Origin: Glycine soja
Lineage: Eukaryota > Streptophyta > Magnoliopsida > Fabales > Fabaceae
Reading direction: 5' to 3'
DNA length: 64,000 nucleotides
NCBI RefSeq assembly: GCF_004193775.1
Contig: NC_041012.1
Location: forward strand, 14,405,223-14,469,222
Under the pieces are notes generated by a model. That model ran no database searches. It had not been told where the DNA came from and saw nothing but the letters and a program-made list of their open reading frames with translations. The stretch's first letter is position 1. The number at the start of each line of letters is the position of its first letter. Shown here piece after piece: positions 33,136 through 46,004 of this stretch. A program made the translations under genes and the position numbers.

Positions 33136-33550
33136 ATGATGGACTCTTCAAGGTATTTCGTTGGCAAACTGGCAATCTTATTAGCTTTCTTCATTGTGGC
33201 TTCAAGTGAGAAATAATGTTTTATTTTCATTCTCTCCCATCCCCCAACTCAAATGAGTCAATTTCCTATACATTACATTTTTATTTTTTACTCAAACCAA
33301 ATTTTTCACATGCTATATAAAATTTATGTTGTTCTTATGATTATTTGGGAATGCAGGTATGTGCATTGAATCAAAAGTAAAACCCATTTTAGGGCCCAGT
33401 CGAGTACAATGTTTCTTCGACTTTCAGTGTAAAATTGGATGTCCGTTTCCAATTTGTGGCTGCAATCTCAAATGTGTTGGCCACAAGTGTCAATGTCTAG
33501 GGTCAACAACTTCAACCAATAATTTTCTTAATCGAGTACCCCTAGATTGA
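33136..33550 (+). CDS. Defensin-like secreted cysteine-rich peptide, two exons
   Basis: Exon 1 is 33136-33205 and exon 2 is 33357-33550, with a 151-bp intron (GTGAGA to TGCAG) splitting a serine codon; the product is 87 residues. Exon 1 encodes a signal peptide (MMDSSRYFVGKLAILLAFFI, then VAS). The mature part has nine cysteines; the last eight follow C-x5-C-x3-C-x4-C-x-C-x3-C-x4-C-x-C, close to plant DEFL/LCR peptides, which form four disulfides and are secreted as antimicrobial or signalling peptides. The intron position right after the signal peptide is typical of the family. Either of the two adjacent ATGs (33136 or 33139) could be used. A possible poly(A) signal (AATAAAA) lies near 33660. 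Expression and target are unknown; a nodule-type cysteine-rich peptide is an alternative. Confidence 0.75.
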
Positions 33551-35822
33551 GTACCAGAATCTTGTGATGCAATTATCAAGTTCTAAATAATAATTGTTCA
33601 TTATCATGAATAATGAATTATTGCATCTCTTATGTATCTAAACATTACATAATCAATACTAATAAAATTTAAGCTTTACTTTTTCCTTATTTTTTCTTGA
33701 TTAATACTTACATTTGATTTACTTTCAAGATAGGGTTAAACTAGGTGATGCAAAAATGAAAAAAAGTTTCTTAATGAGTAGACATTTTGTTAATAAATTA
33801 TCTTTGATTTAATCATGTTAATTATTTATTATGAATTCGATCTTTGATCTGTGCATATGAAAAAATATTTGTTAAGAGAAGTTAATCTTTTAAATGAATT
33901 TTAGTATCTCAAGGGATTAATTTTTTATTTTCAATCAAAAAATACCTTGATTACAAATAACAAATGAAGATAATAATTTTGTATTTCATTAAACTTAAAA
34001 AATCGCTTTTTATATATATATGACACCTCACCCGTTAAGGATTTATAATTTATTTTGGCTAATGACTTAGAGATTCATAAATGTTTCTCTCGTGATTTGG
34101 AGTTGATTTAGTTTTGCGACACTTTTCATCTCTATGTTAAATGAAAAACTAATGAAAATAAACAAAACAAATTGAGGTGGCCATTTTAAAGCTTGAAACA
34201 CCACTACCTTCCTTGTGACCTCGTAGACATGTTGATTTCTCTGCTTTTCGCAACTTTACCTCATTTTAAGCCTCAATTTCATACCTTTTAAATAGTTAAA
34301 ATAAATTAACTTTAGTTACATTTATATTTTAGTATAAAAATTGAATGGCATCCATATTTTTATACCCAAGTTCAATTATATTTGTAAAAAATAAATGGAA
34401 CAATTATTGTTTTTGCCTCGATCGAACAAATGAATGCTTATGGAACAACCCCCCGCTTGCCTCCTATCATGGATTTGGCAGCTGGTAATCTTTGGATGCC
34501 ACTAGTATGTTCTAATAATTAATTTACAAAAGAATAAAATAATAAATTAATGAAAATAAGTTAAATAACAAAATTTTACATTAAATTAGGGATATTTGAT
34601 GAAGGATTAAATTTTGAATGATTTACCGTGTATGTGATATACATAATCTTTTGCTCTTCTCTAAACTCAACATCACTAACAATGGTGGAAATATCTCTCT
34701 CTCAAAAAGGTATCTAAACTCAACATCAGTAACAATGGTGGAAATATCTCTCTCAAAAAGGTCTTCAACATGGGATGCTTAAACACTTCAAAAGTTTTCC
34801 TATTTATAAAAGATGAGCTTAACTTGTTTTAAGAGTGATTAATGGATGACAATAAATATTTACATTTCAAGTACTCTTGGAAACTCGAAACTTCAATTTC
34901 TAAGTTGTGCCTAAAATTCTTGAGGTGAAAAAATAATACTAGAACTTATTGAACGGAATATTTGTTGTCTGTAACCAAATTTTGTCCATATTATTATTTA
35001 TTAACATAATATTTGTTGTTCATCATGTGCAATGTAACTATATAAATATTTTGATAGAGAATTTTTTTCGTCTATAATTATCCTATCCTCCAATAGGATT
35101 ATCTTTATTGAAGAATGAATACATGTGATCTGAAAAAAAAAATGATTGCTAGCTTCAGTATAGAGATTCATTATAGATAGATTGCATACGCTGAAAAACA
35201 TCTGATGAAAACTAAGTTATATTTTTTTTCTTTATAAAATGGCATGCAAACGAACTTAGTAATACTAGACATGTTGTCAAAGCATGATATGAATTGCATA
35301 TCATTTTCATACTCCTTAACCCAATTCAATAAATAATTCAATTTAACCACTCGAACAAAATATTGGTCTATATAACTTGTCCTACTCCTATATTTCATAC
35401 ACGATTATTACGGGAGGAATCATATTAACAATATTTGAGATGCATTTGATAGCTCATTTATAAGCTTATGAAGCATACAAGAACAAGCTAAACAACTTAT
35501 AGGAAAGATATCAACCGCAAGGACGGATCTAGGATGTTGTGTTCAGGGAAGCTTTCCTCACAAATTTTTTAAATTATTCATAAAATGTATATGTATATTT
35601 ACAAATTGTCTCCATACTTTTAAATGTAGTAAAAAAAATCAATACATAATATGCATATTGCCCTCACAGAATTACATACATGAATAATGTCTCCGTAAAA
35701 ACTTAAAATTTCTGAATCTGCCATTGTGTGAGCCCCTTCTATAAATCAAAATAAGATCTTCAAATTGCTCCAGAAGCCATCACTGATAGTGTGGGTTAAT
35801 AGATAGTTGCTGAGAGAATATT
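33551..35822. other. Intergenic, no gene seen
   Basis: AT-rich DNA between the defensin-like gene and the 3' end of the BRCT gene. Short frames (for example 35001-35201 and 35171-35398 on the minus strand) show no motif. The segment beyond about 35700 may include the BRCT gene 3' UTR. Confidence 0.5.
34661..34765 (+). repeat. 53-bp tandem duplication
   Basis: CTAAACTCAACATCACTAAC and the bases after it (34661-34713) are repeated at 34714-34765 with one substitution and a CT dinucleotide difference. This is a recent local duplication. Confidence 0.85.
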
Positions 35823-38800
35823 TTATATTTCTTCACTCATATCCGAAGAACTTGGAACTTCAGAGACTTTAACGTTAACAAATGGCAAAGAAAGTGTATT
35901 CTTTTCTTCCGTGAAAGGAAGTAACTTTCCTGAATACAAGCTCTTAATGATCCAGCTAAAAGGCTGCAAGAGAAAATCAACAGGGAATTCAGAAACACCC
36001 ACACCTCACAAATAAGCATATAAAATAGAGCATGATAAGGGAGAGGGATTAATCATAAAAATCCATGAAAGATTGAAATGTCAAGAATTTTCACATGATA
36101 AACCATGAAATGGCAGAATTTTTTGGCATGTTGATGCACAACCAAAAACTTCTCTTTACAAATTATATTCAAATCTGAAATAAAGAATTACTAATTACCA
36201 TGATGGGGATGTTCCGCTCCTTGGCACAGTGCTTCAGATGACGTGATATTGTAGCCTTATCTTCAACTACAATAGCTCCAACCAAAGTCCTTTCCTCATC
36301 AGTGCTCCATTCTAACCCTTGAAGAGTTTTGAACACATGTCCACCTCCATGCTGTGCAACACAAACATGCACAAACTCACAGTTATTAGAAAATGCTGAG
36401 ACCATTAGTATAATCTGTATCAGTACTTACACACCTACATTGCATCGTTACATTAAAGTTGTAAATTTAGATAACTTCAGATTAGACATGATAGCATTGA
36501 TATTTGTAAGAAGTCTTGTATGCACACAAGATATCTCAACTACATAAGGATTTCATTACATTCCAAAGTCATCAAATGTAAGTCCATTGCCATAAATGAC
36601 CGATTAGTTTTAGAAACTAAGAAATTCAAACCAAAATTGTAAAGAAAAACTCTCTTCTTTATTTATAAAAAATTAAAACATAAATTAGTAAAATACAATT
36701 AAAAATTGGTAAAAAAGTAGAAATTTTACACCATAAAAGTAGGGCATATCAAGGGTCAACTTAAGATGAGCGAAGAAAAAGAAAAGGTAAAAGAATGATC
36801 TTACCTTGATGATACATGCCAATTTGGTGCAGAAACTAGGCTTCCCATGGAGCAGAATTCCTACTCTTTCAAAAATATCTTTTTGGTTTCTGTGATGAAT
36901 TGTTGTCCCAATCCTGGTCCACTTCATGTCTTTTCGATTTGGAAGAATCATGTATCTAATACAATGAAACCAGAATCATAAAACTATGGAGAAGGATTTA
37001 AAGATCTTGACAGCACATATCATTAAAATTGGAGACAATGTCTAATATTTCTACAGATTTTATTAGAGTATACTTACTCTATATTGGTCTTATCTCTAGC
37101 CAATGTGAGACTTGATTTTTTTCCAGTACACTCCCTCACGCCCAACACTTTTGGACTTGGTGCGTGGATGACATGGTGGGTGACTCATTTAATGGATCTA
37201 GGATAAAGTTCTAATACCATCTTAGAATGTGGGTTTGGGCCTAACTCAACCCCAAAAGAACTCATAGAGTGAGGATTGCCCTCCACTTATATACTCTATA
37301 TTGGATTCTTTCCATTCCAAATCCAAGTGTGGGTGGATCAAGTACCAGCTGCTCAAATAGATAATGGGTCTATATCTAAGTTAGGGAATGTGTATGTGAG
37401 AGGTGCTAGAGATGTTTGACTGAAAGGGGAAGGGAAGAAACATGTGGGTGAGGGCGTGTCCACTTAGACACCCAAGAGAGAGCAGAGGTAAGGGAAAATA
37501 AAGAGAGAATTCAGTTAGGGAGTAATTAGCAACAAACTGTATTGACACCAAAAATAGAAGTGAACTTATATTTCTGATTGTATTAAATGGCTACAATGGT
37601 TAGAATCGCTCCTCAAAGCTCAGTCCCTACAATTCCCACTTCACTCTCCATCTCCCCATCCATTCCATTACTTCCCTCTAAATACCTTTTCTCTCTCTCT
37701 CCTTCTATGATTCCCACATCTCCTTCCACTCCCCTATTACCAGCTGACATTTCTGTTATTTCTTCCTTTACCATTTCTTTCCTCCACATCTTTTGCCACC
37801 TGTCTATTTTTCCTCACGTATACCCGCAGGCCTTTCTCTTTAGACCAAATATTCACATTTCCCCCTCTTACATTCCTTTCTACCCTCTCCTATAAACATT
37901 TACATTGGGCCTATCAGAGAGAGAGAGGGTATGGAATGTTTTTGTGATCATAGAAACTTTCCTAGTGACTGAGGAGTGCCTCTGTATAAAGCATAGGCTT
38001 GGGTTGGAGTGCATGATCAACTTCTGAGAATCATCTAATTACTGTTCCCTTTTTCATACTTATTCGTATTCGAATTAATATTGTTTCAGTGAGAGGGAGT
38101 ATACCACTATGCATATTTATTGAAGAACAAGGAACAAAAAATTTACGAGAAGCAAAAGTCAATTTTAGATAATACAACTTACTTTTCAGGTTGCAAAATA
38201 GTTCTAGATGCAACACAATCAGTAATCCAATCAACTTTAAGTATTGAGGCACCAACAGCACAACCATATAAGAATTTGGTGGTTTGCAGCTGAGACAAAC
38301 AACAGAAACTCCATCATATTGAGATAAATAATTCAATCATTGTGTTAGGGACCAAATCACAGACAAAATAATGAATTTGGGAAATGTATGTATTATTCGC
38401 TGAAAAAACGAAGTGCAGAAGGAGTATAATCCTACAGCCACAGAGCTAGGCTCCTACAGAAAGGCTACGGCCCTCTGTCCATAACTGAATTTCTAAAGTT
38501 TCAGATACCCCTCTCACTCAATGACACTTCCCTAAATACCCTCAGATCCTCCCTCACACTTTTGGCAATTCTGTTACTCCTTTTGCCACCTCACCTTTCC
38601 TCTTCTCACCCTTGTTTCCTCAAACATACACCCTCCAAATCTTGAGCTTCTCATCAATGTCCAAGCCCACACTCCCAATCCTATCACTTTGTATGGAACA
38701 ACATAATAATTAATGTTGTGCAATTTGTCCATTACTTATTTTAATAGAAAAAATACTCTTTGAGCTTTGCATAAATATTCAGTTAGATGTGAATTTCCAA

Positions 38801-41800
38801 CTATTAACATATATGGAAAGATTAAGTCTGAGAATGAAAAGAGGCAACTCAAAACCATTGTGTCCTTCAACTCCAAGCCATTACTAGGCCCTACTAATAG
38901 ACACAGAAAGCCTCTAATAATTGGTGCCTAATGGGTAAATTATCTATTTTCCACAATAATTATGATCATAATTACCATATGTTGCAGATATAAAGATCAA
39001 TCAAGTCCTTATCACTAGATAGGCATCTTGTGTGTAATTTTACTTGTTAGAGAGTGCAATTTAATTGTTGAAATGAATCCCCAGTGCCATAAAGTAGGAA
39101 CAAGAGATTAACATAAACGAAGAAAGAAAGCTATGACACAATTAGCCGAAGTTTTAAGCATTAGTTTTAACATAATAGACATAAGGTTATATTGATCATT
39201 AGAAACAAACCTTTCTCATACAAAGAATAATGGGAAAGTGATATAAAGTTGAATTTCTCTTCCCCCCTGAATTTTGTGGAGAGGGAATATCATAAAGAAC
39301 CACCCCACCAGAATTCCTTATAAGTGCTTCCATGTTCCTTTCCTTCTGACTAGATATTCCGGTGAGAAGGAACTCTATACCTTGAAATATAAATTCATTC
39401 ACTGCACTTCTGCAATAATTTGTCAAAGAATGTTTCATACATGGCACAGAAGTGGTCAATGACTTTGAAACTCGTCCCCTTTTTGCTCTAACAGATGAAC
39501 CTACATTGTTTTAGCAAAAAATTAGCAAAACCCAATATATAAAACTGAAATATACATTCCTATTAGAGAATAGAGATGTAATATAATCATTCATGTGTCT
39601 TCACATAACAAAGTTTTTGGGATAGTTGGTTCATGATATGGTATTAGAGCCTCTATGAGCAAGTGGTCTCCTCAAAATATCAGCACAAGGTAGGAGGATT
39701 TATGCATTATCCACATGTTAAGAGCCCAAAGAACTTTTGGGTGAGGGAACATGCTAGACATTAAATATAAAACCATTCATGTGTTTTCAGTTTCACCTAA
39801 CAGCTTAAGCTTTCGGGATCGTTGTTCGAAGTCTTAGCAATTAGACAAATTGAACTAAAGACTTACATCTTTTATGTGAGGATTCCAACTTTGAGCATTT
39901 CCTTTTTGGATGAAGCTCCTCCACTTTTTCTGAGAAATGTACTTGCTTTCTGACTCTAACATGTCCACTGTGTACATTATTGCTCTCTAGCTGCAGTTTA
40001 TTAAGATTATTGTTCTGCCGATTTTGAGCAACAGCTTCTGGTACTACATGCTGCGTCATAATTTTCTCTACACTGATACCATTTGCAACATTCATAGGGC
40101 CCTGCAAACACCGGCGTATCCGATGATTTAGAATAAGAGGTGATCTCCTGTTTTGTGTTGGTTCTGTTGAAATGTCACTTGCATCTGCTGCTTTTAACTC
40201 ATTGCCACTCTTGTCATCTGTTATTTCAAGAGTTGACTTATGATCAACCAAAGGCTGATTATCTTCTTTGTTTTTGTTTTCATCTGCATGCTTTGAAGCA
40301 GATTGGCTCTGTGAAATCTTTGTGCCCAAGGATGCAGCACTACCCATACTCTGATCGGTTGGAAGTTCATCCAAATTATACTTTAGGTTGAAATCTTGGT
40401 TTGGTATAATCATGCTATAAGTCTTAAGACAAGTATGTTCAATCCTTGTTAACTTCCCAGTGATTTGTTCATCCATCATTGTTTCAGTGATTGGAATATC
40501 TTTACCATCTGATATAGACATAATTTTCTCATCACTACAGCCAAATTTTACATTCTTATCTAAGATACTTTGAAAATTGTCCACCTCAAATTCAGAGATG
40601 GATGGGACAAAATCCTTAGTATCATTTTTTTTGTCAATATCAGTATTATAGTTGACATGCTCTAAGGAAAGGCTACACGGAACAACTGAACAAAGAGGAT
40701 CAGTCAATGATAGACTAGAACATCTGATCACATCTTGAGACTGCAATATGCCCTCATCACGTTTGTTGTGTGAGTCTTCAGAAGGCACACTTAGCTGAGA
40801 ACCAATGGAACACTTGGGATGATGTTTCAGCACAAAGGAATTCTCATCTGGAACAATATCTACAGATTCTGTAAGAAAGCTTGTCTCTCTGACGAGAATC
40901 TTCGGAATCCATTTTGCATTGTTCTGATTTAATGAAGATGAATCTAATTCCTTCCAAAAGGAAAACAGAGTAGTTAAAATACATGTAAAACAAGAAAGGG
41001 TATCAAGATGCTTAAATTCATGAAAGAATGTACACATGCAATATAAATCATCTGAGAAAAGGAATGCACATTTGAAATGAACATAAAAATGTAGGGATGG
41101 TGCACAGAAAGTAAAAAGGAACAAAAGGACAGGCACTTAGTAAAAGAAAGAATATGATTTGACAGAAATTTTCCTCCAACCAGAATAAAAGTTCCACTTA
41201 CAGGCATGATAATTTAGCATTCCATACAGCCACACAAGCACCTGATATGGAAACAGTGGTTTATTTTGTATCTCATCAACATGGATGGAAATCAAAATAT
41301 GTAGAAAATTAGGTATGCGTAGTTTCCTTTTGTTCCATCAGTCAAGTGTTCATTAAATATCCATACAATGATGGCAACAATAAAGCGCTAACGCATTCTT
41401 GATGGAGGACTACAACCAACAGCCATGAATAGATAGCTAGCCAATCCCTAATGTTCAGCGTGAACTTGCAGAATGTTCTACATAAACATTGAAAAATTCT
41501 ATGAACAGTCCCATTTTCCATCAGATACCAACTATCGGCGTAATATCTTGGAATTCAAAATTGTGCCACCCAACTTCATGATTTTAGGCAAAGTAAAAAC
41601 TCAGGATATAGAATGTCTTCCATATTTCTCTGAAAAGTAATTAGCAGTAAGCTGCTTCTAAAGAAACAGTTCCAAGACTCATAATATTTAACCATTTTTT
41701 AAGATTTTAGAATTATTAAATATATCAACAGTATATAACTATACACGACATCAGAAATCAATGCTTGAGTTAGAATTCAGTTATTATGAATCTATTGGCT

Positions 41801-44800
41801 TTATATATGACAGGTTGCAGCATTAAATTGTCACAAAGGTTACAATAACCTCAACTTCACTACAATGTTACTTTTTTCTTTACATCATTCTGTGAGCTGT
41901 TAACTGTCAAAGAACCAAGCATTATTATTATTATGTATGGTAATTATGTGTCAAATGTTGACCACACACGCATGTAAGTATGTTTATATTGACAACAGTA
42001 ACTGAAGTGTAAAATGATATCCCTAATAAATGCTAATTGTAATCAAGTCATACAGACATTAACATGTACTATATTTAACAATTATAAAGTCTAAAGGAAA
42101 TTTGGAAACACATAGAAGCTAATATCCTCACATCCTCACATCTTCCCTCTTCTCCAGAATAGGCAATAGCCTTTTTGGTTTCAACAGGATCTCATCATTT
42201 CTTCAAGAAACATGACTCATATCAATTTCAAGGGTAACTCAACATGTCTGTGTTAACTAGAATATCAACAGAAAATGACAATTTGTATGACTAGAAGAAA
42301 TGATAAGTGAAAGAAAAAGAAGAAACACCACACCTTACATGTCCAACCCCCTAACCAGCGGCTTCTAAATCTTTCCGGATCTGGGTAAGTTGCCCAATTC
42401 TGGAGAAAGAAAGGCAACGAAAATGATGAGAAAGCTCTTAAAACTCACTGAAATTTCCAGAATTCTCAACAAGTGGCAAGTTGACACTGTTTGGTGGCTT
42501 GATTGAAGTCAAACCAACCATAGTCAACCCAACTGTCTGGAAAGTGGAAATCAATGTAGCATCAATTACATTATAGAAAAATCCAGTAATACTGGTGAAT
42601 GCTGATCACAAATAACTCAGACAGACAATACCCAACAATGAGACTGCTAATTTGTTCTTTTATTCATCAATACATTCTTTTCAATTTCAGTTGCAGTAAC
42701 TATTTAAAGATATAAAACATATGAACAATTCATATATCTTCACCATACAGCTTAAGCTTTTGGGATAGTTGATTTGTGACATGATATTGATATCAAAGCC
42801 TCTACAACCAAGTGGTCTTCAGTTTGAACCTTGTCATCCCCATTCTAATAAAATGTTAAATTTAAATGCAAGGTAGGTGGTATGCATTATGCAGTATGGA
42901 CGCTTAAATCCCAAAGAACTCTTTCATGAGGGGGTATTTAAAGATATTAAGTAAAAACCAATGATATGCCTTCACCTAATAGCCTAAGCTTTTGGAATAG
43001 TTGGTTCAAGACAAGCTAAAATGTGGAGGTCCTCTCAACAGGTGGAACACAAAGTGAAAGGAAACGAAGCTAATTTACCTGGTTGGGGGCCAAAACATCA
43101 GTACTATACTTTATGCATTGATGAGAAATACGAAGATTATCATCAAAATGTTTGAGAGTGTTTTCACCCAAACCAGGATCATCAGAATGCATCTCTTTCT
43201 CACAATGTAAAGAATAACGAGGTGAGTCTTGCTGCACCTCCCTCTCCACATTAGCTTCTAACTGCTTTTGTTTAGATTTATCATCAAAATTGGCAAGCTG
43301 AGAAGTAAGCTCACCATCACTATGTTTATTATTGCATCTACTATCATTTTCAGCACCGGACACACCTTTTACTTGAAATATAGTTGAACTGCAAAGATTA
43401 TTCTCAACAGGAACATCAATGGGTAAGCCTATATCTTCATAGGTATCTTCCATAATGAAATCATCCAAATCAGAAAGAGAATCACTATAGTTAGATTCCT
43501 CATTTGAGGATTGGAAGCCATCTTCCAACCCCTCAAGCCGTGCCTGCTTCACACGAAGTGCAACTTCAAGTACAGCTTCTGTACGCATTGTTTCTAAAAC
43601 TGAGTCCATCTTCACTAAATCATGTATGACCAATGCCTCAGATGCAGCAATAGAAAGTTTAACTGCATTACTGACATCAGCACCTTCAAAATCTTTAACC
43701 TCAGATCCTTCTTTCTGTTGTCCAACAGAATCAATTGTATCAATGAGAGATTTCGAAGCACCCTTTTCCACGGTTTCTGGGATGAAAGTAGCCAATACAT
43801 CTTGTTCACAGGTAAGAGGATCCATCATGGAATGCATGTTCTCTATAAAATCGGTAGGTTGAAAAGGTTGCAGTGACAAAACTTCACTTGGTTCAACTAC
43901 ATCATGTGATTCATTCATATCTTGATTCAAGCAAAAGAGTGAATCAACATCTGAAGAAAGACGCAGACTACAGTGAAACACCTGCTTCATTGAAATATAA
44001 ATATATCAATGAACTCTTGGTCTTAAATGGAATTAACAGTACAAGTAATTTACCTAGTTGCTGAAATAAAATTTACAAACACACTTTAGTCTTAAATGGA
44101 CAAGGCTACTTCTGTACTAAGCAGCATTGATAGGACGGTTATGTGAAGAATTTGTACTCTTTAGGCAGTTATGGTTCTAAATTATTAGTATCTGAGTAGT
44201 ATTTATGACTTTAAGCAATTATGGATGTATGTAACAGTTATAGTGTTATATATGTGGTGTTACAAACATGTAGAAGAAAATTAATGTGTTAGTTTGTTGT
44301 TTGTTAAAGTCCTTGTTAGAGGAAATCAGGAAACCCTATGTAATAGATGTACCATTCTTCAAATTTGATCAACTGATTCAATTCTTGAGTCCAACAGTAC
44401 ACTTAAATAAAACATGTTTGGAATATGCACCAAAATGATACCATTAGTTTAGCCGTTAGCACCATATGTTGAATGAAAATAAAAGAAAAATATAGAGAAA
44501 TTAAAAAGAAAAAAAAAACTCACATTTTCAGGAGATGAAGCAACACTAACAGGTGAACTATCGTCTCCAGATAAGAACAAATGACAACTTTTATATCTAC
44601 CTTTTTCCCTTGATATTGCATTGAAATCTTTTTCGTCATTGCCATTTTCTTGAGAAGGTCCTAGATCCTTGTCATTTCAAAGAAGAGAATGGATCAACAA
44701 AAAAGTGACCAATCTAACAGTCCTAAGAGACTTTCAAAGTTGAATAACAAACATAAATTTAGTGAGTGGAAATTGAATTAACTACAAAACAATACATATG

Positions 44801-45958
44801 ACTTTAAAATTAAAAACAACTTCTACAGTTAACTGTCCATTATCATGAAGACACTATATCCATGTAAAGATGGACAATATTCACCAAGCCATAACTAGAA
44901 CTCATACATAGAAAAACAATCATCAATCCTTCATATACTAGATGTTAGAATGGTATCGTGGATATTCATTTTGTGATCGGCAGATATTGGATATCATCTG
45001 TAAAGTGTACTTGAATAAAATGAATAAACTCCACCTAGTCTTGGAAGCACAAAAGAGAATAGAACAGTAATATCAAAAGCAAGCAAGACTTGGAAGCATA
45101 ATAGAGGTTTTATCCTCCACCTAGCCACCCTATCCTCTTCCCTCCATTGTACAGTACCCACACAAAAAATAAAATAAGACAAAAAGAAAAAAAGGATAAA
45201 CTCGGAAAGAGAAATTCCAACTTTTGCTTCTTGGTATGAAGCGGCTTGAGACTCCTTAACAAATTCAATAGACCCATTTGTTCCAAGACTCTGAAGCCAG
45301 GATGGAAGCCATGCTACATCCTGCAATATGTTCATAACTTCATATGTCACATAGCATTACAAATTGAAGATACAAAAAGCTCAATAAACATAGAACCAGT
45401 CTTATATACAACATCATAAACAAAGACCAAAATCAGTGATTAGGACACATACATACATAAATACACAAATACATGCCCGCACACACACACTCAACAATTA
45501 TAATCACAATGATCAGTTGCCTAAAATGTTGTTAATTCAGCTGCAATTTCAACCACAATGTAATTGCAAAGAACTCCCAATCCGCAATTATTGTAGAGTT
45601 CAGCTATGAGCAGCAATTGAGAACTATGACTATAATTTCAAAATATTTATACTTCACTTACAGAAACATACAAATTTCCCAAGAAACTAAAAGTAGGTAT
45701 TTGCAGAAACTTGGCATTAGAAAAAATATAAATCGGTGTATAATTCAACAAGGAAAAAAAACAAGATCCCTAATAGTAAAACCCATGAAAGGGGGGGGGG
45801 GGGGGTTCGAGGTATCGATTTATTTATTTTTTTGCTCGTGTAGGATACAAATTAAAAAAAAAAATAGATAGAAGCAAAGAAAGCGAAGAAGCGTAACTAA
45901 CCTCGGAGAAGTGAGGAGGACGAAGAGATTGGGTGGCCATGAAAGAAGATTCTCTCAT
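35823..45958 (-). CDS. Tandem-BRCT DNA-damage-response protein, 11 exons
   Basis: Exons (high to low): 45958-45902, 45320-45222, 44667-44524, 43981-43079, 42399-42334, 40950-39867, 39500-39211, 38289-38183, 36955-36805, 36351-36199, 35963-35823. They join in phase for 3195 nt, 1064 residues, with GT-AG borders. Residues 1-400 are acidic and disordered. Exon 5 is a compact conserved-looking motif (NWATYPDPERFRSRWLGGWT). Basic segments near 760-800 (HPKRKCSK, then RAKRGR) could be nuclear signals. The end is a BRCT pair: BRCT1 about 820-920 (GIEFLLTG, NSGGVVL, and W-I-T-D-C), BRCT2 about 935-1050. Such pairs bind phosphorylated proteins at damaged chromatin. The likeness is to plant nuclear BRCT-domain DNA-repair proteins (At3g21480/At4g03130 type, from memory). 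A second in-frame ATG at 45940 is an alternative start. Confidence 0.85.
37080..37300. repeat. Dispersed legume repeat in BRCT intron 8
   Basis: The stretch around 37226-37300 (GAATGTGGGTTTGGGCCTAA, CTCAACCCCAAAAG) recurs at 49008-49110, and the TCTTATCTCTAGCCAATGTG word at about 37088 also recurs there. This is a dispersed non-coding repeat, probably a MITE or LTR fragment, within an intron. Confidence 0.55.
39592..39838. repeat. Short direct-repeat-ended element in BRCT intron 6
   Basis: About 245 bp. Both ends carry versions of CTTCACCTAACAGCTTAAGC followed by TTTTGGGATAGTTGG. The internal part contains GGTATTAGAGCCTCTATGAG and AAGTGGTCTCC. A related copy in the same orientation lies in intron 4 (42733-43015). 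Confidence 0.6.
42733..43015. repeat. Short direct-repeat-ended element in BRCT intron 4
   Basis: About 280 bp, with near-identical segments at both ends (CAGCTTAAGCTTTTGGGATA at about 42749 and TAGCCTAAGCTTTTGGAATA at about 42982). It shares its internal words AAGCCTCTACAACCAAGTGG and GGTATGCATTATGCAG with the intron 6 copy. Direct terminal repeats around a tiny non-coding body suggest a TRIM-like element, but no primer site was established. Confidence 0.6.
45791..45805. repeat. G homopolymer in BRCT intron 1
   Basis: A run of 15 G on the plus strand (C on the coding strand), close to the 5' end of the transcription unit. Confidence 0.9.
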
Positions 45959-45992
45959 GTCTCGGCACTTAGCAGGGATGAACTGAACTTTT

Positions 45993-46004
45993 TTTGGCGC
46001 CAAA
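45993..46004 (-). promoter_or_regulatory. E2F palindrome upstream of the BRCT gene
   Basis: TTTGGCGCCAAA is a perfect palindrome that satisfies the E2F consensus TTTSSCGC on both strands. It lies 35-46 bp upstream of the first ATG (45958). Plant E2F/DP factors bind this word in promoters of S-phase and DNA-repair genes, so G1/S-linked expression of the BRCT gene is expected. Confidence 0.75.

Noticed and set aside
39841..41136. N-terminal hydrophobic extension of the 431-codon frame (above 40950)
   Set aside because: It is intron 5 of the BRCT gene read through in frame; the exon begins at 40950 after an AG acceptor and joins exon 5 in phase.
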